From contig SZWC01000571.1 of assembly GCA_023375785.1 (NCBI GenBank), forward strand, positions 30,124-75,340: a stretch of 45,217 bases of DNA, given 5' to 3'. Of this stretch, positions 34,715 to 45,217 are shown piece by piece; position 1 is the first letter of the stretch; every line of letters begins with the position of its first letter. A model generated the notes under the pieces. It had not been told where the DNA came from. It made no database searches and saw only the letters and a list, made by a program, of their open reading frames with translations. Source of the stretch: Penium margaritaceum (Eukaryota; Streptophyta; Zygnematophyceae; Desmidiales; Peniaceae). Made by a program: the position numbers and the translations under genes.

Positions 34715-37700
34715 TTGAGCAAGCCAAAGATAAGTAAAGCAAGGCCAAGACATTGGGAGCAGGCCACAGACAAATGGAGCAAGGCCGAGACAAGTGGAGC
34801 AAGCCCAAGACAACTAGAGCAAGGCCAAGAAAACTGGAGCAAGGCCAAGACAACTTGAGAAAGGCAAAGGCAACTGGAGCAAGCCGAAGACAACTGGAGC
34901 GAGGCCAAAACAACTGGAGCAAGCCCTAAACAACTGGATCAGGCCCAAGACAACAAGAGCAAGCCCAAGACTACTGGAGAAAGCCCAAGACAACTGGAGC
35001 AAGGCCAAGACAACTGGAGTAAGGCCAAGAAAACTGGAGCAAGTCCAAGACAACTGGAGCACGCCCAACACAATTGCAGCAAGGCGTGGACAACTGGAGC
35101 AAACCCAACACAGCTGGACCAAGGCCCAGATAACTGGAGCAAGCCCAAGACAACTGAAGCAAGTCCAATATAACTGGAGTAAGCCAAAGACAATTGGATC
35201 ACTCCCAAGACAACTGGAGCAAGCCGAAGACAACTGGAGCAAGTCCACGACTACTGTAGCAAGCCCAAGATAACTGGAGCAAGGCCAAGACAGCTGGAGA
35301 AAGCCCAAGACAACCGGAAAAAGCCCAAGACAACTGGAGCAAGCACAAGACAACTGGAGCAAGGCCAAGAAAACCGGAGCAAGGCCAGGACAACTTGAGC
35401 AATGCAAAGACAACTGGAGAAAGCCTAAGACAAGTGGAGCAAGGCCAAGACAAATGGAACAAGCCCAAGACATCTAGAGCAAGGCCCTGACAACTGGTGC
35501 AAGCTGAAGAGAACTGGAGCAAGCCTAAGACAACTGGAGCAAGCCCAAATAGAACTGAAGCAAGCCCAAGAAAACTGGAACAAGCCCAAGACAACTGGAG
35601 CAAGCCCAAGATAACTGGAGCAAGGCCAAGAGAACTGGAGCAAGCCTAAGACAACTGGAGCAAGCCCAAATAGAACTGAAGCAAGCCCAAGAAAACTGGA
35701 ACAAGCCCAAGACAACTGGAGCAAGCCCAAGATAACTGGAGCAAGCTTTAGACAACTGGAGCAAGCCCAAGACAACTGGAGCAAGACCAAGACAACTGGA
35801 GCAGTGCCAAGGCAACTGGAGCAAGGCCAAGACACTTGGAGCAAGGCCAAGACAACTGGATGAAGGCCAAGACAACTGGAGCAAGCCCAAGACAACTGGA
35901 GCAAGACCAAGACAACTGGAGCAGTGCCAAGGCAACTGGAGCAAGGCCAAGACACTTGGAGCAAGGCCAAGACAACTGGATGAAGGCCAAGACAACTGGA
36001 GCAAGCCCAAGACAACTGGAGAAAGGCCAAGACAACTGGAGGAAGGCCAAGTGAGCTGGAGCAAGCCCAGGAGAACTGAAGCACAGCCAAGACAACTGAA
36101 GCAAACCCAGGAAAACTGGAGCAAGTTCAACTGGAGCAAGTCCAAGACAACTGGAGCAAGGTCAAGACAACTGGAGCAAGGCCAAGACAACTAGAGCAAG
36201 GCCAAGAGAACTGGAGAAAGCCCAGGACAACTGGAGCAAGGCCAAGACAACTGGAGCAAGCCCAAGACAAGTGGAGAAAGCTCAACTGGAGCAAGTCCAA
36301 GACAACTGGAGCAAGGCCAAGACAACTGAATTAAGGCCAAGACAACTGGAGCAAGCCCAAGACAAGTGGAGAAAGCTCAACTGGAGCAAGTCCAAGACAA
36401 CTGGAGCAAGGCCAAGACAACTGAATTAAGGCCAAGACAACTCGAGCAAGCCAAAGACAACTCGAGCAGCCCCAAGGCAACCGGAGCAAGTCCAAGACAA
36501 CTAAAGCAAGGCCAAGATAATTGGACCAAGCCCAATACAACTGGAGCAAGTCCAAAACAACTAGAGCAAGTCCAAGACAACTAGAACAATGCCAAGACAA
36601 GTGAAGCAAGACCCAGACAACTAGAGCAAGCCCAAGACAACTGGAGCAAGCCCAAGACAACTCGAGCAAGCCCATGACAAGTGGAGTAAGGCCAAGACAA
36701 TTGGAGCAAGGCCAAGGCAACTGGAACAAGGCCATGATAACTTAAGCAAGCTAAAGATAACCTAACCAAGGCCAAGACAATTGGAGCAGGCCAGAGACAA
36801 CTGGAGCAAGGCCAAGACAAGTGGAGCAAGCCCAAGACAACTGGAGCAAGGCCAAGAAAACTGGAGCAAGGCCAAGACAACTTGAGAAAGGCCAAGGCAA
36901 CTGGAGCAAGCCCAAGATAGCTGGAGCAAGGCCAAGACAACTCGAGCAAGCCCTAAACAACTGGATCAGGCCCAAGACAACAGGAGTAAGCCCAAGACTA
37001 CTGGAGCAAGCCCAAGACAACTGGAGCAAGGCCAAGACAACTGGAGCAATGCCAAGACAACTGGAGCAAGTCCAAGACATCTGGAGCACGCCCAACACAT
37101 TTGGAGCAATGCGTGGACAACTGGAGCAAACCCAACACAACTGGACCAAGGCCTAGATAACTGGAGCAAGCCCAAGACAACTTGAGCAAGTCCAAGATAA
37201 CTGGAGTAAGCCAAAGACAATTGGAGCACTCCCAAGAGAACTGGAGCAAGCCTTAAGACAACTGGAGCAAGGCCAAGACAACTATAGCAAGCCCAAGATA
37301 ACTAGAGAAAGGCCAAGACAGCTGGAGCAAGCCAAAGACAACCGGAAAAAGCCTAAGACAACTTGAGCAAGCCCAAGGCAACTGGAGAAAGCCCAAGAAA
37401 ACTGGAGCAAGCCCAAGAAAAATGGAACAAGCCCAAGACAAGTGGAGCAAGACCAATATAATTGGAGCAAGATTTAGACAACTGGAGCAAGCCCAAGACA
37501 ACTGGAGCAAGACCAAGAAAACTGGAGCAAGACCAAGGTAACTGAAGCAAGACCAAGACAGTTGGAGCAAGGCCAAGAAAACTGGATGAAGGCCAAGACA
37601 ACTGGAGCAAGCCCAAGAAAACTGGAGAAAGGCCAAGACAACAAGAGCAAGGCCAAGACAACTGGAGCAAGGCCAAGTGAACTGGAGCAAGCCCAGACAA

Positions 37701-40700
37701 CCGGAGCACGACCAAGACAACCAGAGCAAGCCCAAGAAAACTGGAGCAAGTTCAAGTGGAGCAGGTCCAAGACAACTGGAGCAAGGCCAAGATATCTGGA
37801 GCAAGGCCAAGATAACTGGAGCAATTCCAAGAGAACTGGAGAAAGCCCAGGAGAACTGGAGCAAGGCCAAGACAACTGGAGCAAGCCCACGACAAATGGA
37901 GCAAGCCCAACTGGAAAAAGTCCAAGACAACTGGAGCAAGGCCAAGACAACTAAATTAAGGCCAAGACAACTGGAGCAAGCCAAAGACAACTGGAGCAAG
38001 CCCAAGACAACCGGAGCAAGTCCAAGACAACTAAAGTAAGGCCAAGACCATTGGAAAAAGCCGAAGACAACTGGAACAAGTCCGAAACAACTAGAGCAAG
38101 TCCAAGACAACTAGAGCAAGGCCAAGACAACTGGAGCAAGGCCAAGACAACTAAATTAAGGCCAAGACAACTGGAGCAAGCCAAAGACAACTGGAGCAAG
38201 CCCAAGACAACCGGAGCAAGTCCAAGACAACTAAAGTAAGGCCAAGACCATTGGAAAAGGCCCAAGACAACTGGAACAAGTCCGAAACAACTAGAGCAAG
38301 TCCAAGACAACTAGAACAATGCCAAGACAACTGAAGCAAGACCCAGACAACTAGAGCAAGTTCAAGACAACTGGAGCAAGCCCAAGACAACTGGAACAAG
38401 TCCGAAACAACTAGAGCAAGTCCAAGACAACTAGAACAATGCCAAGACAACTGAAGCAAGACCCAGACAACTAGAGCAAGTTCAAGACAACTGGAGCAAG
38501 CCCAAGACAACTCGAGCAAGCCCATGACAAGTGGAGTAAGGCCAAGACAACTAGAGCAAGGCCAAGACAACTGGAGAAAGGCCATGATTACTTGAGCAAG
38601 CCAAAGATAACTAAAGCAAGGCCAAGACAATTGCAGCAGGCCAAAGACAACTGGAGCAAGGCCAAGACAAGTGGAGCAAGCCCAGGACAACTGGATTAAG
38701 GCCAAGAAAACTGGAGCAAGGCCAAGACAACTTGAGAAAGGCCAAGGCAAGTGGAGTAAGCCCAAGACAACTTGAGCGAGGCCAAGACAACTGGAGCAAC
38801 CCCTAAACAACGGATCAGGCCCAATACAATAGGAGCAAGCCTAAGACTACAGGAGCAAGCCCAAGACAACTGGAGCACGGCCAACACAACTGGAGCAAGG
38901 CGAAGACAACTGGAGCAAGTCCAAGACATCTGAAGCACGCACAACACAATTGGAGCAAGGCGTGGACAACTGGAGCAAACCCAACACAACTGGACCAAGG
39001 CCCAGATAAATGGAGCAAGCCCAAGACAACTGGAGTAAGTCCAAGATAACTGGAGTAAGCCAAAGACAGTTGGAGCACTCCCAAGACAACTGGAGCAAGC
39101 CTAAGACAAGTGGAGCAAAGCCAAGACAGCTGTAGCAAGCCCAAGAAAACTTAAGCAAGGCCAAGACAGCTGGAGCAAGCCCAAGACAATTTTAAAAAGC
39201 CCAGACAACTGGAGCAAGCACAAGACAACTGGAGCAATGCCAAGACAACCGAAGCAAGGCCAGGACAACTTGAGCAATGCCAAGACAACTGGAGCAAGCC
39301 TAAGACAAGTGGAGCAAGGCCAAGACAAATGGAGCAAGCCCAAGACATCGGAGCAAGGCCCTGACAACTGGAGCAAGCCCAAGACGACTGGAGCAAGCCC
39401 AAGACAACTGGAGCAAGCCCAAGAGAACTGGAGCAAGATCGAGAAAACTGGAACAAGCCCAAGACAACTGGAGCAAGCCCAAGACAACTGGAGCAAGACC
39501 AAGACAACTGGGGAAAGACCAAGGCAACTGGAGCAAGGCCACGACAATTGGAGCAAGGCCAAGACAACTAGATCAAGGCAAAGACAACTGGAGCAAGCCC
39601 AAGACATCTGAAGGAAGGCCAAGACAACTGGAGCAAGGCCAAGACAACTGGGGCAAGGAGAAGTGAACTGGAGCACGTCAAGACAACAGGTGCATGGCCA
39701 AGAGAACTGCAGCAAGCCCAAGAAAATTGGAGCAAGTTCAACTAGAGCAAGTCCAAGACAGTTGGAGCAAGGCCAAGACAACTGGAGCAAGACCAAGACA
39801 TCTCGAGCAAGGCCAAGAGAACTGGAGAAAGCCCAGGACGACTGGAGGAAGGCCAAGACAACTGGAGCAAGCCCAAGAAAAGTGGAGCAAGCCCAACTGG
39901 AGCAAGTCCAAGACAACTGGAGCAAGGCCAAGACAACTGAATTAAGGCCAAGGAAACTGGAGCAAGACAAAGACTGCTGGAGCAAGCCCAAGACAACCGG
40001 AGCAAGACCAAGACAACTAAAGCAAGGCCAAGAGAATTGCACCAAGCCCAAGACAACTGGAGCAAGTCCAAAACAGCTAGAGAAAGTCCAAGACAACTAG
40101 GACAATGCCAAGACAACTGAAGCAAGACCCAGACAACTAGAGCAAGCCCAAGATAACTGGACCAAGCCCAAGACAACTGGAGCAAGTCCAAAACAGCTAG
40201 AGAAAGTCCAAGACAACTAGGACAATGCCAAGACAACTGAAGCAAGACCCAGACAACTAGAGCAAGCCCAAGATAACTGGACCAAGCCCAAGACAACTCG
40301 AGCAAGCCCATGACAAGTGGAGTAAGGCCACGACAACTGGAGCAAGGCCAAGACAACTGGAGAAAGGCCATGATAACATGAGCAAGCCAAAGATAACTAA
40401 AGCAAGGCCAAGACAATTGGATCAGGCCAGAGACAACTGGAGCAAGGCCAAGACAAGTGGAGCAAGGCCAACAAAACTGGAGCAAGGCCAAGAAAACGTG
40501 AGAAAGGCAAAGGCAACTGCAGCAAGCCCAAGACAACTGGAGCGAGGCCAAGACAACTGGAGCAAGCCCTAAACAACTGGAGCAAGGCCAAGAAAACGTG
40601 AGAAAGGCAAAGGCAACTGCAGCAAGCCCAAGACAACTGGAGCGAGGCCAAGACAACTGGAGCAAGCCCTAAACAACTGGATCAGGCCCAATACAGCAGG

Positions 40701-43700
40701 AGCAAGCCCAAGACTACTCGAGCAAGCCCAAGACAACTGGAGCACGGCCAACACAACTGGAGCAAGGCGAAGACAACTGGAGCAAGTCCAAGACATCTGG
40801 AGCACGCCCAACACAATTGGAGCAAGGCATGGACAACTGGAGCAAACCCAAAACAACTGGACCAAGGCCCAGATAACTTCAGCAAGCCCAAGACAACTGG
40901 AGCAAGTCCAAGATAACTGGAGTAAGCCAAAGACAATTGGAGCACTCCCAAGACAACTGGAGCAAGCCTAAGACAACTGGAGCAAGGCCAAGACAGCTGG
41001 AGCAAGCCCCAGACAATTGGAGAAAGCCCAAGACAACTGGTGCAAGCACAAGACAACTGGAGCAAGGCCAAGACAACCGGAGCAAGGCCAGGACAACTTG
41101 AGCAATGCCAAGACAACTGGAGCAAGCCTAAGACAAGTGGAGCAAGGCCAAGACAACTGGAGCAAGGCCAAGACAACCGGAGCAAGGCCAGGACAACTTG
41201 AGCAATGCCAAGACAACTGGAGCAAGCCTAAGACAAGTGGAGCAAGGCCAAGACAAATGGAGCATGCCCAAGACATCTGGAGCAAGGCCGTGACAACTAG
41301 AGCAAGCCCAAGACAACTGGAGCAAGCCCAAGACTACTGGAGCAAGCCCAAGATGACTGGAGCAAGCCCGAGAAAATTGGAACAAGCCCAAGAAAACTGG
41401 AGCAAGCCCAAGACAACTGGAGCAAGACCAAGACAACTGGAGACAGACCAAGGCAACTGGAGCAAGGCCACGACAATTTGAGCAAGGCCAAGACAACTGG
41501 ATCAAGGCCAAGACAACTAGAGCAAGCCCAAGACAACTGGAGACAACTTGAGCAAGCCCAAGAAAAGTAGACCAAGCCCAATTGGAGCAAGTCCAAGACA
41601 ACTGGAGCAAGGCCAAGACAACTGAATTAAGGCCAAGACAACTGGAGCAAGCCAAAGACAACTGGAGCAAGCCCAAGACAACTGGAGCAAGGCCAAGACA
41701 ACTGAATTAAGGCCAAGACAACTGGAGCAAGCCAAAGACAACTGGAGCAAGCCCAAGACAACCGGAGCAAGACTAAGAAAACTAAAGCAAGGCCAAGACA
41801 GTTGGACCAAGCCCAAGACAACTGGAGCAAGTGCAAAAGAGCTAGAGCAAATCCAAGACAACTAGAACAATGCCAAGACAACTGAAGCAAGACCCAGACA
41901 ACTGGAGCAAGCCCAAGACAACTGGAGCAAGCCCAAGACAACTCGAGAAAGCCCATGACAAGTGGAGTAAGGCCAAGATAACTGGAGCAAGGCGAAGACA
42001 ACTGGAGAAAGGCCATGATAACTTGAGCAAGCCAAAGATAACTAAAGCAAGGCCAAGACAATTTGATCAGGCCACAGACAACTGGAGCAAGGCCAAGACA
42101 AGTGGAGCAAGCCCAATACAACTGGAGCAAGGCCAAGAAAACTGGAGCAAGGCCAAGACAACTTGAGAAAGGCCAAGGCAACTGGAGCAAGCCCAAGACA
42201 ACTGGAGCGAGGCCAAGACAAAAGGAGCAAGCCCTAAACAACTGGACCAGGCCCAAGACATCAGGAGCAAGCCCAAGACTACTGGAGCAAGCCAAAGACA
42301 ACTGGAGCACGGCCAACACAACTGGAGCAAGGCCAAGACAACTGGAGCAAGTCCGAGACATCTGGAGTACGCCCAACACAATTAGAGCAAGGCGTGGACA
42401 ACTGGAGCAAACCCAACACAACTGGACCAAATCCCAGATAAGTGGAGCAAGCCCAAGAAAACTGGATCAAGTCCAAGATAACTGGAGTAAGCCAAAGACA
42501 ATTGGAGCACTCCCAAGGCAACAGGAGCAAGCCTAAGACATCTGGAGCAAGGCCAAGATAACTGTAGCAAGCCCAAGATAACTGAAGCAAGGCCAAGACA
42601 GCTGGAGCAAGCCCAAGACAATTGGAAAAAGTCCAAGACAACTGGAGCAAGCACAAGACAAGTGGAGCAAGGCCAAGACAACCGGAGCAAGGCCAGGACA
42701 ACTTCAGCAATGCCAAGACAACTGGACCAAGCCTAAGACAAAGGGAGCAAGGCCAAGACAAATGGAGCAAGCCCAAGACATCTGGAGCAAGGCCTTGACA
42801 ACTGGAGCAAGTCCAAGACAACTGGAGCAAGCCCAAGACAACTGGAGCAAGCCCAAGAAAACGAGAGCAAGCTCGAGAAAACTAGAACAAGCCCAAGACA
42901 ACTGGAGCAAGCCCAAGACAACTGGAGCAAGACCAAGACAACTGGAGAAAGACCAAGGAAACTGGAGCAAGGCCACGACAATTGGAGCAAGGCCAAGACA
43001 ACTGGATCAAGGCCAAGACAACTGGAGCAAGCCAAAGACAACTGGCGGAAGGCCATGACAACTGGAGCAAGGCCAAGACAACTGGAGCAAGGCCAAGTGA
43101 ACTGGAGCAAGTCAGGACAACTGGAGCACGGCCAAGACAACTGGAGCAAGCCCAAGAAAATTGGAGCAAGTTCAACTGGAGCAAGTCCAAGACAACTGGA
43201 GGAAGGCCAAGACAACTGGAGCAAGGCCAAGACAACTGGAGCAAGGCTAAGAGAACTGGAGAAATCCCAGGACAACTGGAGCAAGGCCAAGACAACTGGA
43301 GCAAGCCCAAGAGAAGTGGAGCAAGCCCAACTGGAGCAAGTCCAAGACAACTGGAGCAAGGCCAAGACAACTGAATGAAGGCCAAGACAACTGGAGCAAG
43401 CCAAAGACAACTGGAGCAAGCCCAAGACATCTGGAGCATGTCCAAGACAACTAAAGCAAGGCTAAGACAATTGGAGCAAGCCCAAGACAACTGGAGCAAG
43501 TCCAAAACAACTAGAGCAAGTCCAAGACAACTAGAACAATGCCAAGACGACTGAAGCAAGACCTAGACAACTAGAGCAAGCCCAAGACAACTGGAGCAAG
43601 CCCAAGACAACTCGAGCAAGCCCATGACAAGTGGAGTAAGGCCAAGACAACTGGAGCAAGCAAAAGACAACTAGAGTAAGGCCAAGAGAACTAGAGCAAG

Positions 43701-44528
43701 CCCAAGGCAATTGGAGCAAGGCAAAGACAACTGGAGCAAGCCCAAGGCAACTGGAAAAAGCCCAAGAAAACTGGAACAAGCACAAGACAACTGGAGCAAG
43801 GCCAACACAACTGGATCAAGGCCAAGAAAACTCGAGCAATTCCAAGACAATTGAAGCAAGCCTAAGACAAGTGGAGTAAGGCCAAGACAACTGGAGCAAG
43901 TCCAAGACAACTGGAGCAAGGGAAATACAACTCCAGCAAACCCAAGACAACTAGAGCAAGCCCAAGACAAGTAGAGCAAGCCCAAGACAACTAGAGCAAG
44001 CCCAAGACAATCGTAGCAAGCCCAAGATAACTGGATCAAGGTCGAGACAGTTGGAGCAAGCCCAAGACAACCAGAAAAAACCCAAGACAACTGGAGCAAG
44101 CACAAGACAAATGGAGCAAGGCCAAAACAACTGGAGCAAGGCCAAGTCAACTCGAGCAATGTCAAGATAACAGGAGCAAGTATAAGACAAGAGGAGCAAG
44201 CCCAAGACATATTGAGCATGCCCCTGACAAATAGAGCAAGCCCAAGACAACTGGAGCAAGCCCAAGACAGCTGGAGCAAGCCCAAGAGAACTAGAGCAAG
44301 CCCAAGAAAACTTGAACAAACCCAAGGCAGCTGGAGCAAGCCCAAGACATATTGAGCATGCCCCTGACAAATAGAGCAAGCCCAAGACAACTGGAGCAAG
44401 CCCAAGACAGCTGGAGCAAGCCCAAGAGAACTAGAGCAAGCCCAAGAAAACTTGAACAAACCCAAGGCAACTGGAGCAAGCCCAAGATAACTGGAGTTAG
44501 CTTTAGACAACTGGAGAAAGCCCAAGAC
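34707..44528. repeat. 20-bp minisatellite array, right block, with a ~1.6-2.0 kb higher-order unit
   Basis: The same 20-bp unit. Variant units recur in a fixed order. The CATGATAACTTGAGC-type marker is at 34706, 36732, 38582, 40369 and 42012. The GCGTGGACAACTGG-type marker is at about 35084, 37111, 38960, 40827 (as GCATGG) and 42392. Between them come, in order, the variants CACTCCCAAG, GGAGCAAGGCCAGGAC, AAGGCCCTGAC, GGATCAAGG, CCAAGTGAACTGG, GTTCAACTGG (short unit), GAATTAAGG, TTGGACCAAG, GAAGCAAGACCCAG, CCCATGACAAG and CCCTAAACAACTGGATCAGG. No gene is seen. Confidence 0.92.
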
Positions 44529-45217
44529 TGTCAACCGGCCTGAGGCAAACGGACTAGAAAACAGGGCCGACACAATAGCACCTGCCGTCCGCTCCTAGCA
44601 TTTCAGCTAGGAGAAGATATCACCCTCAGGATGACGGTTCCACACTGAGAAGTTCCTAGGCAATCACTTGCTAGCAACTGTGTCCACTTAACACTTGGTC
44701 ACTTTCGCGCGAGGTGCTAGTCAAAGACTATCTCCTGGGGCTTAGACCAACCAGTGTCTTCTTTATACTGTTCCTTAGTTGGACAACTCTGTGAGGAGCA
44801 TCTAAGGCCAGATTGTGTAATTAGAATGAGGAATGAGCCTGGTACATATAGTCCTAGGCCTGGCTTCTAAGGTGTGTGGGCAGTGACACTTTTGGGGTGG
44901 TCACTCCAAACCACCTCACCAGTCCGCCAATTGGCGCATCCACTGACCGCCAAGTGGCGCACTCTCCTCATGCATGGAGAAATGTCTAAGAAACTTCCCC
45001 TGTGCTAGAAGGTCAAAAAACCTCCTGCGTACATCAAGGCTCGATCGCAGGACCTGTTGTCCCTAAGTCCAACATGCTATCCGTTGCGCTACACTTCTGG
45101 TGTCTCGCTTGGACTTGCACCACGAACAAGGTTTGGGGGACTTACTCCAAGGGAGCAGTGCATGCCCAACCTGTCCGTCAACCCATAGCAGTGGCCATGG
45201 GGCATAGAAGAACAACA
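44529..45217. other. Start of an unidentified dispersed element, non-satellite
   Basis: The satellite stops mid-unit at CCCAAGAC and unique sequence begins TGTCAACCGGCC. The TG start at an abrupt break in the array fits the left end of an LTR or another insertion, but the far end is outside the window, so neither terminal repeat nor target duplication can be tested. It contains TTTATAC at 44762 (weak TATA candidate), a perfect palindrome CGCCAATTGGCG (44925-44936) followed by a near copy CGCCAAGTGGCG (44948-44959), and a tRNA-like segment. I see no coding region. Confidence 0.6.
45015..45108 (-). ncRNA. Degenerate tRNA-like sequence (tRNA pseudogene or SINE head)
   Basis: On the minus strand a box A match (TAGCGCAACGG, plus 45081-45091) is followed 34 bp later by a box B match (GATCGAGCC, plus 45038-45046) and a T6 run (plus 45015-45020), as in Pol III genes. 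The acceptor, anticodon and T stems do not pair well. I therefore read it as a tRNA relic or the tRNA-derived part of a SINE or LTR, not a working tRNA. No amino acid is assigned. Confidence 0.4.

Noticed and set aside
45015..45108. Functional tRNA gene
   Set aside because: Box A and box B are present, but acceptor, anticodon and T stems do not form convincingly, so only a tRNA-like relic is claimed.

Overview
This window is non-genic eukaryotic DNA. About 80% of it is two short-period tandem satellites. Three dispersed elements interrupt the satellite, and I see no host protein-coding gene. The copia Pol motifs, the hAT transposase with three GT-AG introns and a BED finger, and an AAACCCTAA telo-box-like motif upstream of the transposase ATG suggest a green-lineage organism (alga or early-diverging land plant). 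Nothing in the window fixes the species, and this is inference.

Layout. Positions 1-6525 are an 11-bp minisatellite (consensus CAACTCTGGCA). It contains a 187-bp higher-order repeat (ten copies, ~176-2070) and a 77-bp higher-order repeat (fifteen copies, ~2850-3975). At ~6525-6540 it passes without spacer into a 20-bp minisatellite (GCAAGNCCAAGACAACTGGA), which fills 6526-11713, 17404-30571 and 34707-44528. The 20-bp array holds a 120-bp higher-order repeat (14 near-identical copies, 17482-19186), many isolated 4-7-unit tandem duplications, and, right of 34.7 kb, a ~1.6-2.0 kb higher-order unit visible from the recurring order of variant repeats.

Element 1 (11714-17403) is a Ty1/copia LTR retrotransposon with TGTTG...CAACA ends and a GCAAG 5-bp target duplication. 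Its gag-pol is broken by two single-N junctions, two in-frame stops, a 1-nt shift in a G run and loss of an integrase catalytic Asp. Element 2 (30572-34706) is a complete 4135-bp hAT DNA transposon with an ATGATAAC 8-bp target duplication, ~20-bp terminal inverted repeats, GACTCG-rich right subterminal DNA and a four-exon transposase (minus strand) with one premature TAG. Element 3 starts at ~44529 (TGTCAACC...), runs off the window, and carries a tRNA-like Pol III box A/box B pair on the minus strand.

The long open frames across the satellites are not evidence of genes. Both unit lengths are coprime to 3 and both consensus units lack stops on both strands, so every frame reads the same cyclic peptide. 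The two large N gaps (12385-13015 and 25946-26657) are each followed by a repeat of the sequence that precedes them, so they look like unresolved contig overlaps rather than missing DNA.
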